From positions 1-53,482 of the forward strand of contig CAJFMB010000008.1 in NCBI GenBank assembly GCA_904390925.1: DNA of 53,482 nucleotides, read 5' to 3'. Made by a program: the position numbers and the translations under genes. Numbering within the stretch: position 1 is the stretch's first letter; every line of letters starts with the position of its first letter. The stretch is from an uncultured Subdoligranulum sp. GTDB lineage: Bacteria; Bacillota; Clostridia; Oscillospirales; Ruminococcaceae. The notes beneath the pieces are model-generated. The model searched no databases and was not told the DNA's origin. It worked only from the letters and a program-made list of their open reading frames with translations. Below, piece after piece: positions 8,270 through 15,257 of this stretch.

Positions 8270-8461
8270 AGTAGTCGTTGAGCTGGGCGATCAGGGCGTC
8301 CACATCCACGCCATGAACGGCGCAGGCCTCGGCAACGGTCTCACCATGGGCAGCCAGGCAGCCCAGGCAATGCATGCCGGTGGACAGGAAGATGGGCACG
8401 CAGCCCTGCTCGGGATCGTTCTGCAGAATCTCGGCAATGATGGTATCTCTCTGAACAGTCA
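8253..8461 (-). CDS. DUF1858 small redox-domain protein
   Basis: A 69-residue protein that consists of one DUF1858 domain, a helical domain related to the redox-disulfide module found next to hybrid cluster proteins. It carries the paired cysteines in GMHCLGCLAAHGETVAEAC, with a further Cys near the middle, suited to disulfide chemistry or metal binding. The start at 8461 follows AAAGGAAA at proper distance; the longer open frame upstream is not coding. It overlaps trmK, so it probably leads the trmK, Nif3-like and rqcH transcript. The exact partner is unknown. Confidence 0.85.
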
Positions 8462-8524
8462 TGGGTAAATTTCCTTTCTTGCGATGAATTGCTGTGTGGG
8501 CGGCAAGCTTGCCTCCCACCCCTA

Positions 8525-10816
8525 TTATGCCGTCACCTGCCAGGTTGCATACAGGCTGTAACCCTGCAGGAGGACAAACGATGTGATGCACAGCACGGCA
8601 TAAACCGCGCCGCGTCCCGCCGGACGGCGGGTGAAACACCGGCGGTTGCCATGGAGCAGCAGCAGTACCAGCGGCAAAACCGGCAGCCAGTACCGCCCCT
8701 GCACCCCGAAAATGGTGGTGTAGTTGATGGGGGTCCAGTTGAGGGCGGTAAAGAAGGTCAGCCCCACCACGCAAAGTGCCACCAGGCTGATGCCCAGACG
8801 GCTGCGGCCAGACAGCTGCAGATTGCTGCGGGGGTCACTCTCGGCCGGCAGGGCCGCGGCCGCCAAGGCAGCCAGCAGACCGATGGTCAGCAGCCAGCTG
8901 ACCTCCACCCGATAGACGATGGGCTCCCCCAGCACGGTGCCAAGCACACCTTCCAGCCACAGTGCCCCCTGTTCGGGGACAGAGCGCAGCAGCAGCTTGA
9001 CCGCGGCGCCCAGGTTGCGGCAGAGGTACCCTGCCGAGAAGGTGTAGATCGAGTCGCCGTTGGGCTGGATGCTGTTCACCAGATCCTCCGGCGTCAGGCC
9101 ACCCCACATGTGGGTCAGGTTGTAAAACACCACCGGTACCCCGATCACGACACCGGCAATGACCACGCCGTAAAAGATCCGGCGCGTCAGCGTGTGCTGC
9201 CTTGCTTTGTAATATACAACACCCAGCACCACCACGGCGGTTGCCAGGGCAACGGCGCCGCGGGTCAGACCCACACTGTCCACGTCCCGGGTGGCATACA
9301 GTAGGGCACCGAGGTTGGCCTGCACCCAGCAGCCCCCGGCCAGCAGAACGGCCAGCAGCTTGACCAGGTTGCTTGCCGCAATCCGCACCGGGCCAATTTT
9401 CAGCGGTGCGACACGTACAACAGGCCGCCAATCCAGGTGCGCGGCAGGGATCAGCAGGCAGAGCAGCACCACCGGCAGATAGATGGCCTTGGCCGGGCCG
9501 ACACAGGCGGCCAGAATCAGCAGCAGCAGGATCTGCCAGGGAGCGCCAGCCCGCTGGCGCAGCGCAAAGCAAAGGGCGGTGTAGCTGAACACCACGCCCA
9601 GCACCATGGCGTCGGCAGAAAGACTGCCCGCCAGTTGCAGCGACATGGGCAGCAGAGCTGCAGCGGCAAACAGCCACTTGTGGCCCGGATGCGCCAACCG
9701 TACCGCCAGCGCAGCCAGCAGCAGGTAAACCAGCAGATTTCCCAGGCGTCCCAGCAGCAGCATGGCAAAAAAGCCAAGGCCCAGCAGCCGGGCCAGCGCA
9801 ATGCCGGCGGTCTGGCCCAGATAGAGCCAGGAGATACGGCCTGTCATGTCGGTAAAGATGCCGGTGGGGGTGTCGGGGATTCCGCCGCCGGGCTGGAAGA
9901 AGGCCTCACCCATGGTTTTGTAGGCGAATATGCCGATGTCCCCGGTCTGGTTGAGGAAGTAGGGGGCATCGCAGGCACGGACCAGCACACTGCCGTCCCC
10001 GGCAATGGTGGGCTGGCCCAGAAGCTGTCCGGCAAACTGGTAGGCCACCGACAGATGGGTGTATTCATCCGGCGCCACCAAAGGCGGGGTGACAAGGGCA
10101 AAGGCGCAGCCCAGCAGGCCGCCTGCCGCCAGCACCGCCAGCGCAGGCCGGGGATTTTTTCCCAAAAGCAGCCAGAAGGAGATCGCCACAGCGGCAAGGA
10201 TCAGCATTCCCGGCACCAGCAGCATCCGTGCCGACCAGTTGCCGGAATAATCCACCACATACTGCAGCGCCGCCGTGGCATTCAGGTCCTCCGTGGCATC
10301 GGTCAGGGCCATGTCATCCACCTGCACGTCGCTGGCCCAAAGTCCCAGCGGCAGGTCCAGGTCCACGCCGGACATTCCCTCATACCACAGATGCAATGTC
10401 AGGTTGCCGTCTGCGAAAGGAAGATACGGCTCGGAGAAAATGATGGTTTCAAAGGTGTTGTCCCGGATGGACAGGCAATCCATGCTGCCCTGAGCCAGTA
10501 CGCTGCCGTCCGCCGCCAAAAGATCCGCATGCAGGGTGCCGGTGGCGAAAGCATGGTCATAGGTGGTCATGTTCACCCGCACGCCGTACAGCCGCTGGTT
10601 CTGCCGCACCGGGATTTTCTGTTTCAGCCCTCCGCTGGCCGGAATGGCCACCGTGCGGGAATAGTCATCGTTGACAATCTGATACACCGGCTGATTATCC
10701 GTACGTTCGGCCAGATCGTAGCGCACCCAAAGGATGGCCAGGATACAGACCGCCACCACCGCCAGCCAGGCAATCAGCAGCCGGCGCCGGTGCAGAAAAC
10801 TCCTTACCTGTTCCAT
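8525..10816 (-). CDS. DUF2142 family polytopic membrane protein, GT-C-like
   Basis: A 763-residue protein with an N-terminal membrane segment (about residues 14-32), an extracellular beta-rich region (about 45-190) and then about ten membrane segments. The motif TPPLVAPDEYTHLSVAYQFAG at the first outside loop is the DUF2142 signature and resembles the acidic loop of GT-C glycosyltransferases, which take sugars from lipid carriers. A carbohydrate-transfer role at the cell surface is therefore likely but unproven. A canonical promoter sits just upstream (10873-10901). It neighbours another GT-C-like gene (10916-12394). Confidence 0.82.
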   Translation of the reverse strand: MEQVRSFLHRRRLLIAWLAVVAVCILAILWVRYDLAERTDNQPVYQIVNDDYSRTVAIPASGGLKQKIPVRQNQRLYGVRVNMTTYDHAFATGTLHADLLAADGSVLAQGSMDCLSIRDNTFETIIFSEPYLPFADGNLTLHLWYEGMSGVDLDLPLGLWASDVQVDDMALTDATEDLNATAALQYVVDYSGNWSARMLLVPGMLILAAVAISFWLLLGKNPRPALAVLAAGGLLGCAFALVTPPLVAPDEYTHLSVAYQFAGQLLGQPTIAGDGSVLVRACDAPYFLNQTGDIGIFAYKTMGEAFFQPGGGIPDTPTGIFTDMTGRISWLYLGQTAGIALARLLGLGFFAMLLLGRLGNLLVYLLLAALAVRLAHPGHKWLFAAAALLPMSLQLAGSLSADAMVLGVVFSYTALCFALRQRAGAPWQILLLLILAACVGPAKAIYLPVVLLCLLIPAAHLDWRPVVRVAPLKIGPVRIAASNLVKLLAVLLAGGCWVQANLGALLYATRDVDSVGLTRGAVALATAVVVLGVVYYKARQHTLTRRIFYGVVIAGVVIGVPVVFYNLTHMWGGLTPEDLVNSIQPNGDSIYTFSAGYLCRNLGAAVKLLLRSVPEQGALWLEGVLGTVLGEPIVYRVEVSWLLTIGLLAALAAAALPAESDPRSNLQLSGRSRLGISLVALCVVGLTFFTALNWTPINYTTIFGVQGRYWLPVLPLVLLLLHGNRRCFTRRPAGRGAVYAVLCITSFVLLQGYSLYATWQVTA

Positions 10817-10872
10817 ACAGCGCTGTACCGCCCTTTCTCCGGCATTTGTCCGGCAAAGAATATGCCCATGTT

Positions 10873-10901
10873 ATTATACCCCAGCCCCCAAAAAAGCGCA
10901 A
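10873..10901 (-). promoter_or_regulatory. promoter of the DUF2142 gene
   Basis: On the minus strand TTGCGC (10896-10901), 17 bases, then TATAAT (10873-10878). The spacer is T- and G-rich and might double as the tail of a terminator for the upstream gene. Confidence 0.65.
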
Positions 10902-10915
10902 GTTTCGGGGTCTGG

Positions 10916-12394
10916 TCAGTCCGCCACCCGGTACAGATACCAGGTGGACATTCCTTCACCGCCGTCATAGCTGGCCTGGTCCATCAGCCGGTACCCAAAG
11001 CGCTGGTCCAGCGACCCGTCCCGGCTCACCACGTAGGTCACGCCGCCGTCCGCCAGCAGTGCATCCTGCTGGGCCTGCTGTTCGGGCAGCGGCAGGTTGG
11101 TGACGCAGAAATACTTGCAGGGCGGCATCCAGCCGGTGACGGTGTAGAACCCGCCGTCCAGCGTGCCGTAGTTGAGCAGCCCGGTGCCGCCATCCGCCTG
11201 CATCCGGGCGGCAAAGCGGAACTGGGGCAGCTCGCTTTCCGGACGGAGCATCTGGTTCACATTGCGGCAGGTCAGCAGGCAGAAGCCCGCCGCTGCGGCA
11301 GCCCCCAGCACAGGCAATCCCCGGCGCAGCTTCGGAAAAGCCGGCAGCCGCCCGGCCGCTTTTGCAACGGGGGCAATCCCCAACGGCGCAAACACCGACA
11401 GCGGCAATGCGTAGTAAATATGGTATTCCCCGAAGGCGAACGCCGTCACCGCCAGTCCCGCAGCCATGGCCGCCATGGCAAGGGCACAGCCAATACGGCG
11501 GCGGACCAGCAGCCAGGCAAATCCTGCCAGTGCCAGCAGCAGCGGCAGCGGTGCGTCGTGCAATGCCCACCAGAGCCGCTGCACCACCGCAAGGCAGGCG
11601 GCCCCCAGTGCAAAGCCGCCGGTTTTTCCGGCATAGAGGAAGAGATTGTCCCCGAAATAGGTGCCGAAGAAATCCCCCAGGGCACCGTTTACCCCAAAGT
11701 ACACCAGCCAGGGCAGCAAGGTGACCACCATGCCCGCCAGCCAGGCGGCGATGCTCTGCACCAGGCGCACACCCCAGCCGGCGCGGAGATACCCCACCGC
11801 CAGGGCCAGGGCAAACCCGGCAAACAGGCCCAGCATGGTAAATTTGACCCACAGCACACAGCCGGCGGTCACCCCCAGCAGGGCAGCCTGCCAAAGGGGC
11901 AGTGGCTGCCGGCGGGAGGATTCCTCCCCGAAAAAGCGCATCGCCGCCCAGACCGGTGCGGCAAGCAGTGGCAGGCAGAGTTCCTCCGCACTGCCGCCGT
12001 GGGCAAAGGTGGTGGCGGCTGTCACCGCAGCCCCAGGCAGAAGCGCCCAGGCAGGATGCACCGGCCCGGCCACCGCCTGTACCGTCCGCAGCCCTGTGTA
12101 GAGAAACGCCGTCATGGCCAGGATCTCCAGCAGCCAGACACCGAAAAAGCCGGTATGGTCCAGCAGCCAGCCGATCCCATACACCAGGTAAAGCAGCGGG
12201 CCCTTGTGGTCAAACACATCCCGGTAGAGTATCTGGCCGTTCATCATCGCCTTGCCTGCGGTATAGAATATGTTGGCGTCCATCCAGTCGTTCAGCGGAT
12301 ACAGCGGCGAGGACTTGGAACAGACCGCCAGCACCAGCGTTGCAACAGCCAGGCAGATCAGGACGGATTTGCCGCGGGAAAAACGGGTTGCCAT
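10916..12394 (-). CDS. GT-C type membrane glycosyltransferase, PMT/ArnT-like
   Basis: A 492-residue integral membrane protein. After a first membrane segment (ICLAVATLVLAVC) comes the loop NDWMDANIFYTAGKAMMNGQILYRDVFDHKGP, which carries the paired acidic residues and the DHKGP motif typical of GT-C transferases of the PMT/ArnT/PIG group. About nine more membrane segments follow, then a soluble C-terminal part of about 100 residues. Such enzymes move sugars from polyprenyl phosphate to proteins, lipids or wall polymers; the acceptor here is unknown. The start at 12394 (MATRFSRGK) is preferred because GGAGG lies seven bases upstream; the longer frame lacks a ribosome site. Confidence 0.82.
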   Translation of the reverse strand: MATRFSRGKSVLICLAVATLVLAVCSKSSPLYPLNDWMDANIFYTAGKAMMNGQILYRDVFDHKGPLLYLVYGIGWLLDHTGFFGVWLLEILAMTAFLYTGLRTVQAVAGPVHPAWALLPGAAVTAATTFAHGGSAEELCLPLLAAPVWAAMRFFGEESSRRQPLPLWQAALLGVTAGCVLWVKFTMLGLFAGFALALAVGYLRAGWGVRLVQSIAAWLAGMVVTLLPWLVYFGVNGALGDFFGTYFGDNLFLYAGKTGGFALGAACLAVVQRLWWALHDAPLPLLLALAGFAWLLVRRRIGCALAMAAMAAGLAVTAFAFGEYHIYYALPLSVFAPLGIAPVAKAAGRLPAFPKLRRGLPVLGAAAAAGFCLLTCRNVNQMLRPESELPQFRFAARMQADGGTGLLNYGTLDGGFYTVTGWMPPCKYFCVTNLPLPEQQAQQDALLADGGVTYVVSRDGSLDQRFGYRLMDQASYDGGEGMSTWYLYRVAD

Positions 12395-12426
12395 GGACAT
12401 TCCTCCAGCATTGCAGAAAACGGCAG

Positions 12427-12474
12427 CAAAAAGGGTGCGCCGCACCGGGGAACCGGCAGCAGCACACCCTTTTC
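12427..12474 (-). terminator. intrinsic terminator after the zinc-ribbon gene
   Basis: AAAAGGGTG (12429-12437) pairs with CACCCTTTT (12465-12473) around a GC-rich middle, and a five-T tail follows on the minus strand. It separates the zinc-ribbon gene from the GT-C gene. Confidence 0.75.
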
Positions 12475-12512
12475 AAAAAAGCTCAGTTCAAGTACCGGCA
12501 GAATCCGCAGAC

Positions 12513-12788
12513 TCAGTTCTGGCGCATCTTGGCGAAGCACTCGCTGCAGTAGACCGGACGATCCTCGCGGGGCTGGAAAGGCACCTTGCAGGCCTTGCCG
12601 CAGCTGGCGCAGACAGCGTCGTACATCTGACGCTCGCCACGGGTCTGGTTCTTCATGGCAGCGCGGCAGTCCTTGCAGCGCTTGGGCTCATTCTCAAAGC
12701 CACGGCTGGCGTAGAACTCCTGCTCACCGGCAGTCCAAACGAACTCTTTGCCGCATTCCTTGCAAACCAAAGTCTTGTCTTCGAACAT
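12513..12788 (-). CDS. small zinc-ribbon protein
   Basis: A 91-residue protein built of two zinc-binding modules. The first has CKECG and CKDC (about residues 9-12 and 37-40), the second CASCG and CSEC (about 60-63 and 80-83), each a four-cysteine ribbon. The first module matches the probable zinc-ribbon family found alone in many Clostridia. It has no membrane segment or signal. Function is unknown; ribbons of this sort bind nucleic acid or partner proteins. The ribosome site AGAGGAG lies eight bases upstream. It is probably transcribed alone, as a terminator follows. Confidence 0.88.
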   Translation of the reverse strand: MFEDKTLVCKECGKEFVWTAGEQEFYASRGFENEPKRCKDCRAAMKNQTRGERQMYDAVCASCGKACKVPFQPREDRPVYCSECFAKMRQN

Positions 12789-12960
12789 AGTGGGTATCTC
12801 CTCTTTTTAAGTTTTGCCCGCGGAAGGATTTCATCCGACACCTTGGATAACGTGTGCATCTGCTGAAACTCGAGACACCCGTTGGGTTCTGAATGCTAAA
12901 CTACTGGGGGCATATATTTGCCTGGCCGGGTTACGGCCGGGTGCCTGGGGGGTGAGATGG

Positions 12961-13503
12961 TCACGGCGCACCGCGCAGTTTGCGGCGGGCACGGGCCAGA
13001 GCGTTTTCCACAGCCTTGGCGTCGCGGCCCAGAATCTGGGCGGTCTCGGCTGTGGAATGCCCGTCAATGGCGCAGAGCAGAGCACCGCGCTCAAAGCTGG
13101 AAAGCCGGGTTTCCATCCGGCGGATCACGTCATCCACTGCCTCCCCGGCAATGGCGAGTTCCTCCGGTCCCGGCGTGACCGAGTCCTCCGGCAGCGGAAC
13201 GCTGGTGTTCAGCGGCGCATGCTTTTTGCGGGTGGCCGAGCGGGCGGCGTCCTGCTGCCCGTGGGCAATGCAGGCAGCGGCATAGGCGACAAAGGGCGTG
13301 CCGTTGCTCCCATCATAGCTGCGCACCGCGTCGAACAGTCCGATCAGTCCCTCCTGCACCGCGTCCTCAAAGTCAAGGCCGGGTGCCGTGTATCGGGCTG
13401 CACCGCGCCGGATGGCGGGCATCATGCGGGCGATCAGCGCGGCAAGAGCAGTTTCTTCCCCGGACTTGGCCCGGTCGATCAGTTCCGAATCCACCTGCTG
13501 CAT
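12961..13503 (-). CDS. RNA polymerase sigma-70 family factor, SigH-like
   Basis: A 180-residue sigma factor. Region 2 reads DFEDAVQEGLIGLFDAVRSYD, then CIAHGQQDAARSATRKKHAPLNTSVPL, which closely resembles B. subtilis SigH (Spo0H) in the same place. Region 4 carries the helix-turn-helix STAETAQILGRDAKAVENALARARRKL. It is about 35 residues shorter than Spo0H. The start at 13503 (MQQVDS) is set by GGGAGG seven bases upstream; an ATG closer to the site is too near. Spo0H directs early sporulation and competence genes; whether that role is kept here cannot be told. Confidence 0.83.
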   Translation of the reverse strand: MQQVDSELIDRAKSGEETALAALIARMMPAIRRGAARYTAPGLDFEDAVQEGLIGLFDAVRSYDGSNGTPFVAYAAACIAHGQQDAARSATRKKHAPLNTSVPLPEDSVTPGPEELAIAGEAVDDVIRRMETRLSSFERGALLCAIDGHSTAETAQILGRDAKAVENALARARRKLRGAP

Positions 13504-13537
13504 TGTCATGCCTCCCGCCGGCATCACGATTATTAAC

Positions 13538-13566
13538 ATAATACCGTCTTGCGGCCGGTTTGTCAA
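13538..13566 (-). promoter_or_regulatory. promoter of the SigH-like gene
   Basis: On the minus strand TTGACA (13561-13566), 17 bases, then TATTAT (13538-13543). Near-consensus vegetative promoter 35 bases upstream of the start codon. Confidence 0.72.
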
Positions 13567-13589
13567 TAAAGAATTCTTCTTCAGAAGGG

Positions 13590-13645
13590 GGACGGCGCGG
13601 CTGTTCGACATCCTTTGACAGGATATCCGCACAACCGCGCCGTCC
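13590..13645 (-). terminator. strong hairpin after the oadB transcript
   Basis: GGACGGCGCGG (13590-13600) pairs with CCGCGCCGTCC (13635-13645) and the pairing extends inward. It follows the 42-residue gene on the minus strand. The tail is CCCTTCT rather than a clean T run, so it may stop transcription inefficiently or protect the message end. Confidence 0.5.
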
Positions 13646-13678
13646 TACCGGGTCAGACCCGGAATTGTTTTGTTTTTC

Positions 13679-13807
13679 TTATTCTCTGCCCGAGAACAGG
13701 AAGTTGAACAGGTAAACCAGTGCAATGATGATCAGCGTGACAATAAAGACGCCCATCCAGCCCTGAAGGGCGTTGACCAACACCGGCAGAAAGGTTGCAA
13801 AGTTCAT
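13679..13807 (-). CDS. 42-residue membrane protein, OadG-like small subunit
   Basis: A short gene of 42 codons, starting MNFATFLPVLVNALQG and ending LFNFLFSGRE. One membrane segment (about residues 17-36, GWMGVFIVTLIIIALVYLF) fills most of it. A good ribosome site (GGGGG, seven bases before ATG) and its position 20 bases after oadB support translation. Small one-helix proteins of the OadG kind hold the beta subunit of sodium-pumping decarboxylases together with the soluble subunit; this one is far shorter than usual and lacks any soluble tail. I infer it assembles with the OadB protein. Confidence 0.75.
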   Translation of the reverse strand: MNFATFLPVLVNALQGWMGVFIVTLIIIALVYLFNFLFSGRE

Positions 13808-13827
13808 GTGTGTACCCCCTTCTCACA

Positions 13828-14949
13828 TCAGGCGAACAGCGCCAGGATCATGCCGCCGGCAATGACCGAGGCGATCTGGCCGGAGACGTTGACACCCACT
13901 GCATGCATCAGCAGGAAGTTCTGGTTGTCCTCTTCCAGGCCCATCTTGTTGATGACGCGAGAGGACATGGGGAAGGCCGAGATACCGGCTGCGCCGATCA
14001 TCGGGTTGATCTTCTCCCGGGCAAACAGGTTGTAGAGCTTGGCGATCATAACGCCGCCCACGGTGTCAAAGACAAAGCCCAGCAGGCCCAGCACCAGGAT
14101 CATTAGGGTGGTGGGGTTGAGGAAGCTCTCGGCCTGCATCTTGGTGGCGACGGTGATGCCCAGCATCAGGGTGACCAGGTTGGCCAGGGCTTTCTGGGCG
14201 GTCTCAGACAGGGCATCCAGAACGCCGCATTCCCGGATCAGGTTGCCGAACATCAAAAAGCCGATCAGCGCCACACTGCGGGGGGCAAAGATGCCGGCCA
14301 CAGCGGTGATGAAGATGGGGAACAGAATCTTGGTGGTCTTGGAGACACTGCGCTCCGCATACTTCATGCAGATCAGGCGCTCCTTCTTGGTGGTGACCAG
14401 ACGGATGACCGGCGGCTGGATGATGGGCACCAGTGCCATATAGGAGTAGGCCACCACGACAATGGCGCCGATATAATCCGACTGGAAGTAGTTTGCCACA
14501 AAGATGGAGGTGGGGCCGTCCGCCGCCGCGATGATGGCGATGGAAGCGGCGTTTTTGATGTCAAAGCCCAGCAGGCTTGCCACACAGAGGGTGAAGAAGA
14601 TACCGAACTGTGCCGCCGCGCCGAAGATCATCAGTTTGGGGTTGGACAGAAGCGGCGTGAAGTCGATCATGGCGCCGATGCCGATGAAGAGCAGCAGCGG
14701 GAACAGCTCGTTGGAGATACCGCTGTTGAACAGAATGTCCAAGATACCTTCCTCGGTGCCGCTCTCATAGACCTGGGTCACCGCGCCGGACAGGGGCAGG
14801 TTGACCAGAATGGTGCCGAAGCCGATGGGCAGCAGCAGCGACGGCTCCATGCCCTTTTTGATGGCCAGGTAGATCAGCAGCGCGCCGATCGCCCACATGA
14901 CGACCTGCTGCCACTGAAGGTTGAGTACATTACCAAACAGTGCCTCCAT
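13828..14949 (-). CDS. sodium ion-translocating decarboxylase beta subunit, OadB/GcdB family, orphan
   Basis: A 373-residue membrane protein of the OadB family, which couples biotin-dependent decarboxylation to sodium export. Family hallmarks are IIAAADGPTSIFVANYF near residue 150, where the aspartate is the ion ligand, and AVGVNVSGQIASVIAGG at the C-terminus. About ten membrane segments are visible and no key motif is lost. The start at 14949 (MEALFGNVL) follows GAGAGGAG. No gene for the carboxyltransferase alpha subunit or the biotin carrier lies anywhere in the window. It sits behind a yybP-ykoY riboswitch (15097-15184), so a role tied to manganese rather than to decarboxylation is possible. 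Confidence 0.9.
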   Translation of the reverse strand: MEALFGNVLNLQWQQVVMWAIGALLIYLAIKKGMEPSLLLPIGFGTILVNLPLSGAVTQVYESGTEEGILDILFNSGISNELFPLLLFIGIGAMIDFTPLLSNPKLMIFGAAAQFGIFFTLCVASLLGFDIKNAASIAIIAAADGPTSIFVANYFQSDYIGAIVVVAYSYMALVPIIQPPVIRLVTTKKERLICMKYAERSVSKTTKILFPIFITAVAGIFAPRSVALIGFLMFGNLIRECGVLDALSETAQKALANLVTLMLGITVATKMQAESFLNPTTLMILVLGLLGFVFDTVGGVMIAKLYNLFAREKINPMIGAAGISAFPMSSRVINKMGLEEDNQNFLLMHAVGVNVSGQIASVIAGGMILALFA

Positions 14950-15051
14950 AGAAAAACTCCTCTCACACAGCGGGGCTGTTGTCCCGTCAGCCCGGGCACC
15001 CGGACTGTTTCCGATTTGAAGAGAGTATGCCCGGTTTCCCCGTCCGGACAC

Positions 15052-15101
15052 AAAAAAGGCTTTTGCCACAACAAGCAAACGAGGCTTGCCCGGTGGCAAA
15101 A
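15052..15101 (-). terminator. riboswitch-controlled terminator before oadB
   Basis: TTTTGCCAC (15093-15101) pairs with GTGGCAAAA (15061-15069), with a further inner stem, then six T residues (15052-15057). The first arm shares five bases with the closing stem of the aptamer (15097-15102). When ligand holds that stem the terminator cannot form, so the switch should turn the gene on. Confidence 0.82.
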
Positions 15102-15184
15102 GTCTTGCTATTTGATCCGGTCGCGGGCTGATGCCGTACTGACGCAAACCGACACGGCTTTTTGCCGCAAGCTACTCCCTTTTG
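15097..15184 (-). ncRNA. yybP-ykoY (manganese) riboswitch aptamer upstream of oadB
   Basis: The RNA begins CAAAAGGGAGTAGC (15171-15184) and ends TAGCAAGACTTTTG (15097-15110). These two blocks pair as CAAAAG with CTTTTG and carry the GGGAGTAGC and GCAAGAC sequences that mark this family. Between them lie a CGGCAAAAAGCCG hairpin and the conserved-looking GTCAGTACGGCATCAG loop. Members of this class sense manganese and usually control manganese exporters of the MntP, YkoY/TerC or P-type families. The terminator overlap predicts activation by ligand. Confidence 0.85.
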
Positions 15185-15193
15185 TTCCCTTCT

Positions 15194-15222
15194 ATTATGC
15201 GAAAGGGCGCGGGGTTTGTCAA
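15194..15222 (-). promoter_or_regulatory. promoter of the riboswitch-oadB transcript
   Basis: On the minus strand TTGACA (15217-15222), 17 bases, then CATAAT (15194-15199). Transcription would start near 15187, only a few bases before the aptamer. Confidence 0.75.
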
Positions 15223-15257
15223 GGGATTTTGTGGATTCTGCTGCAGTTTTGCCCTGT

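Noticed and set aside
4838-8281. 1147-codon open frame on the plus strand
   Set aside because: It is antisense to rqcH, the Nif3-like gene and trmK, and reads as low-complexity sequence. Long shadow frames are expected in DNA of this GC content.
9437-12790. 1117-codon open frame on the plus strand
   Set aside because: Antisense to the two GT-C-like genes; composition rich in Gln, Arg and His is typical of shadow frames.
12899-12960. GC-rich inverted repeats before the zinc-ribbon gene
   Set aside because: Short stems of CCGG type, without T tail or promoter; nothing to name.
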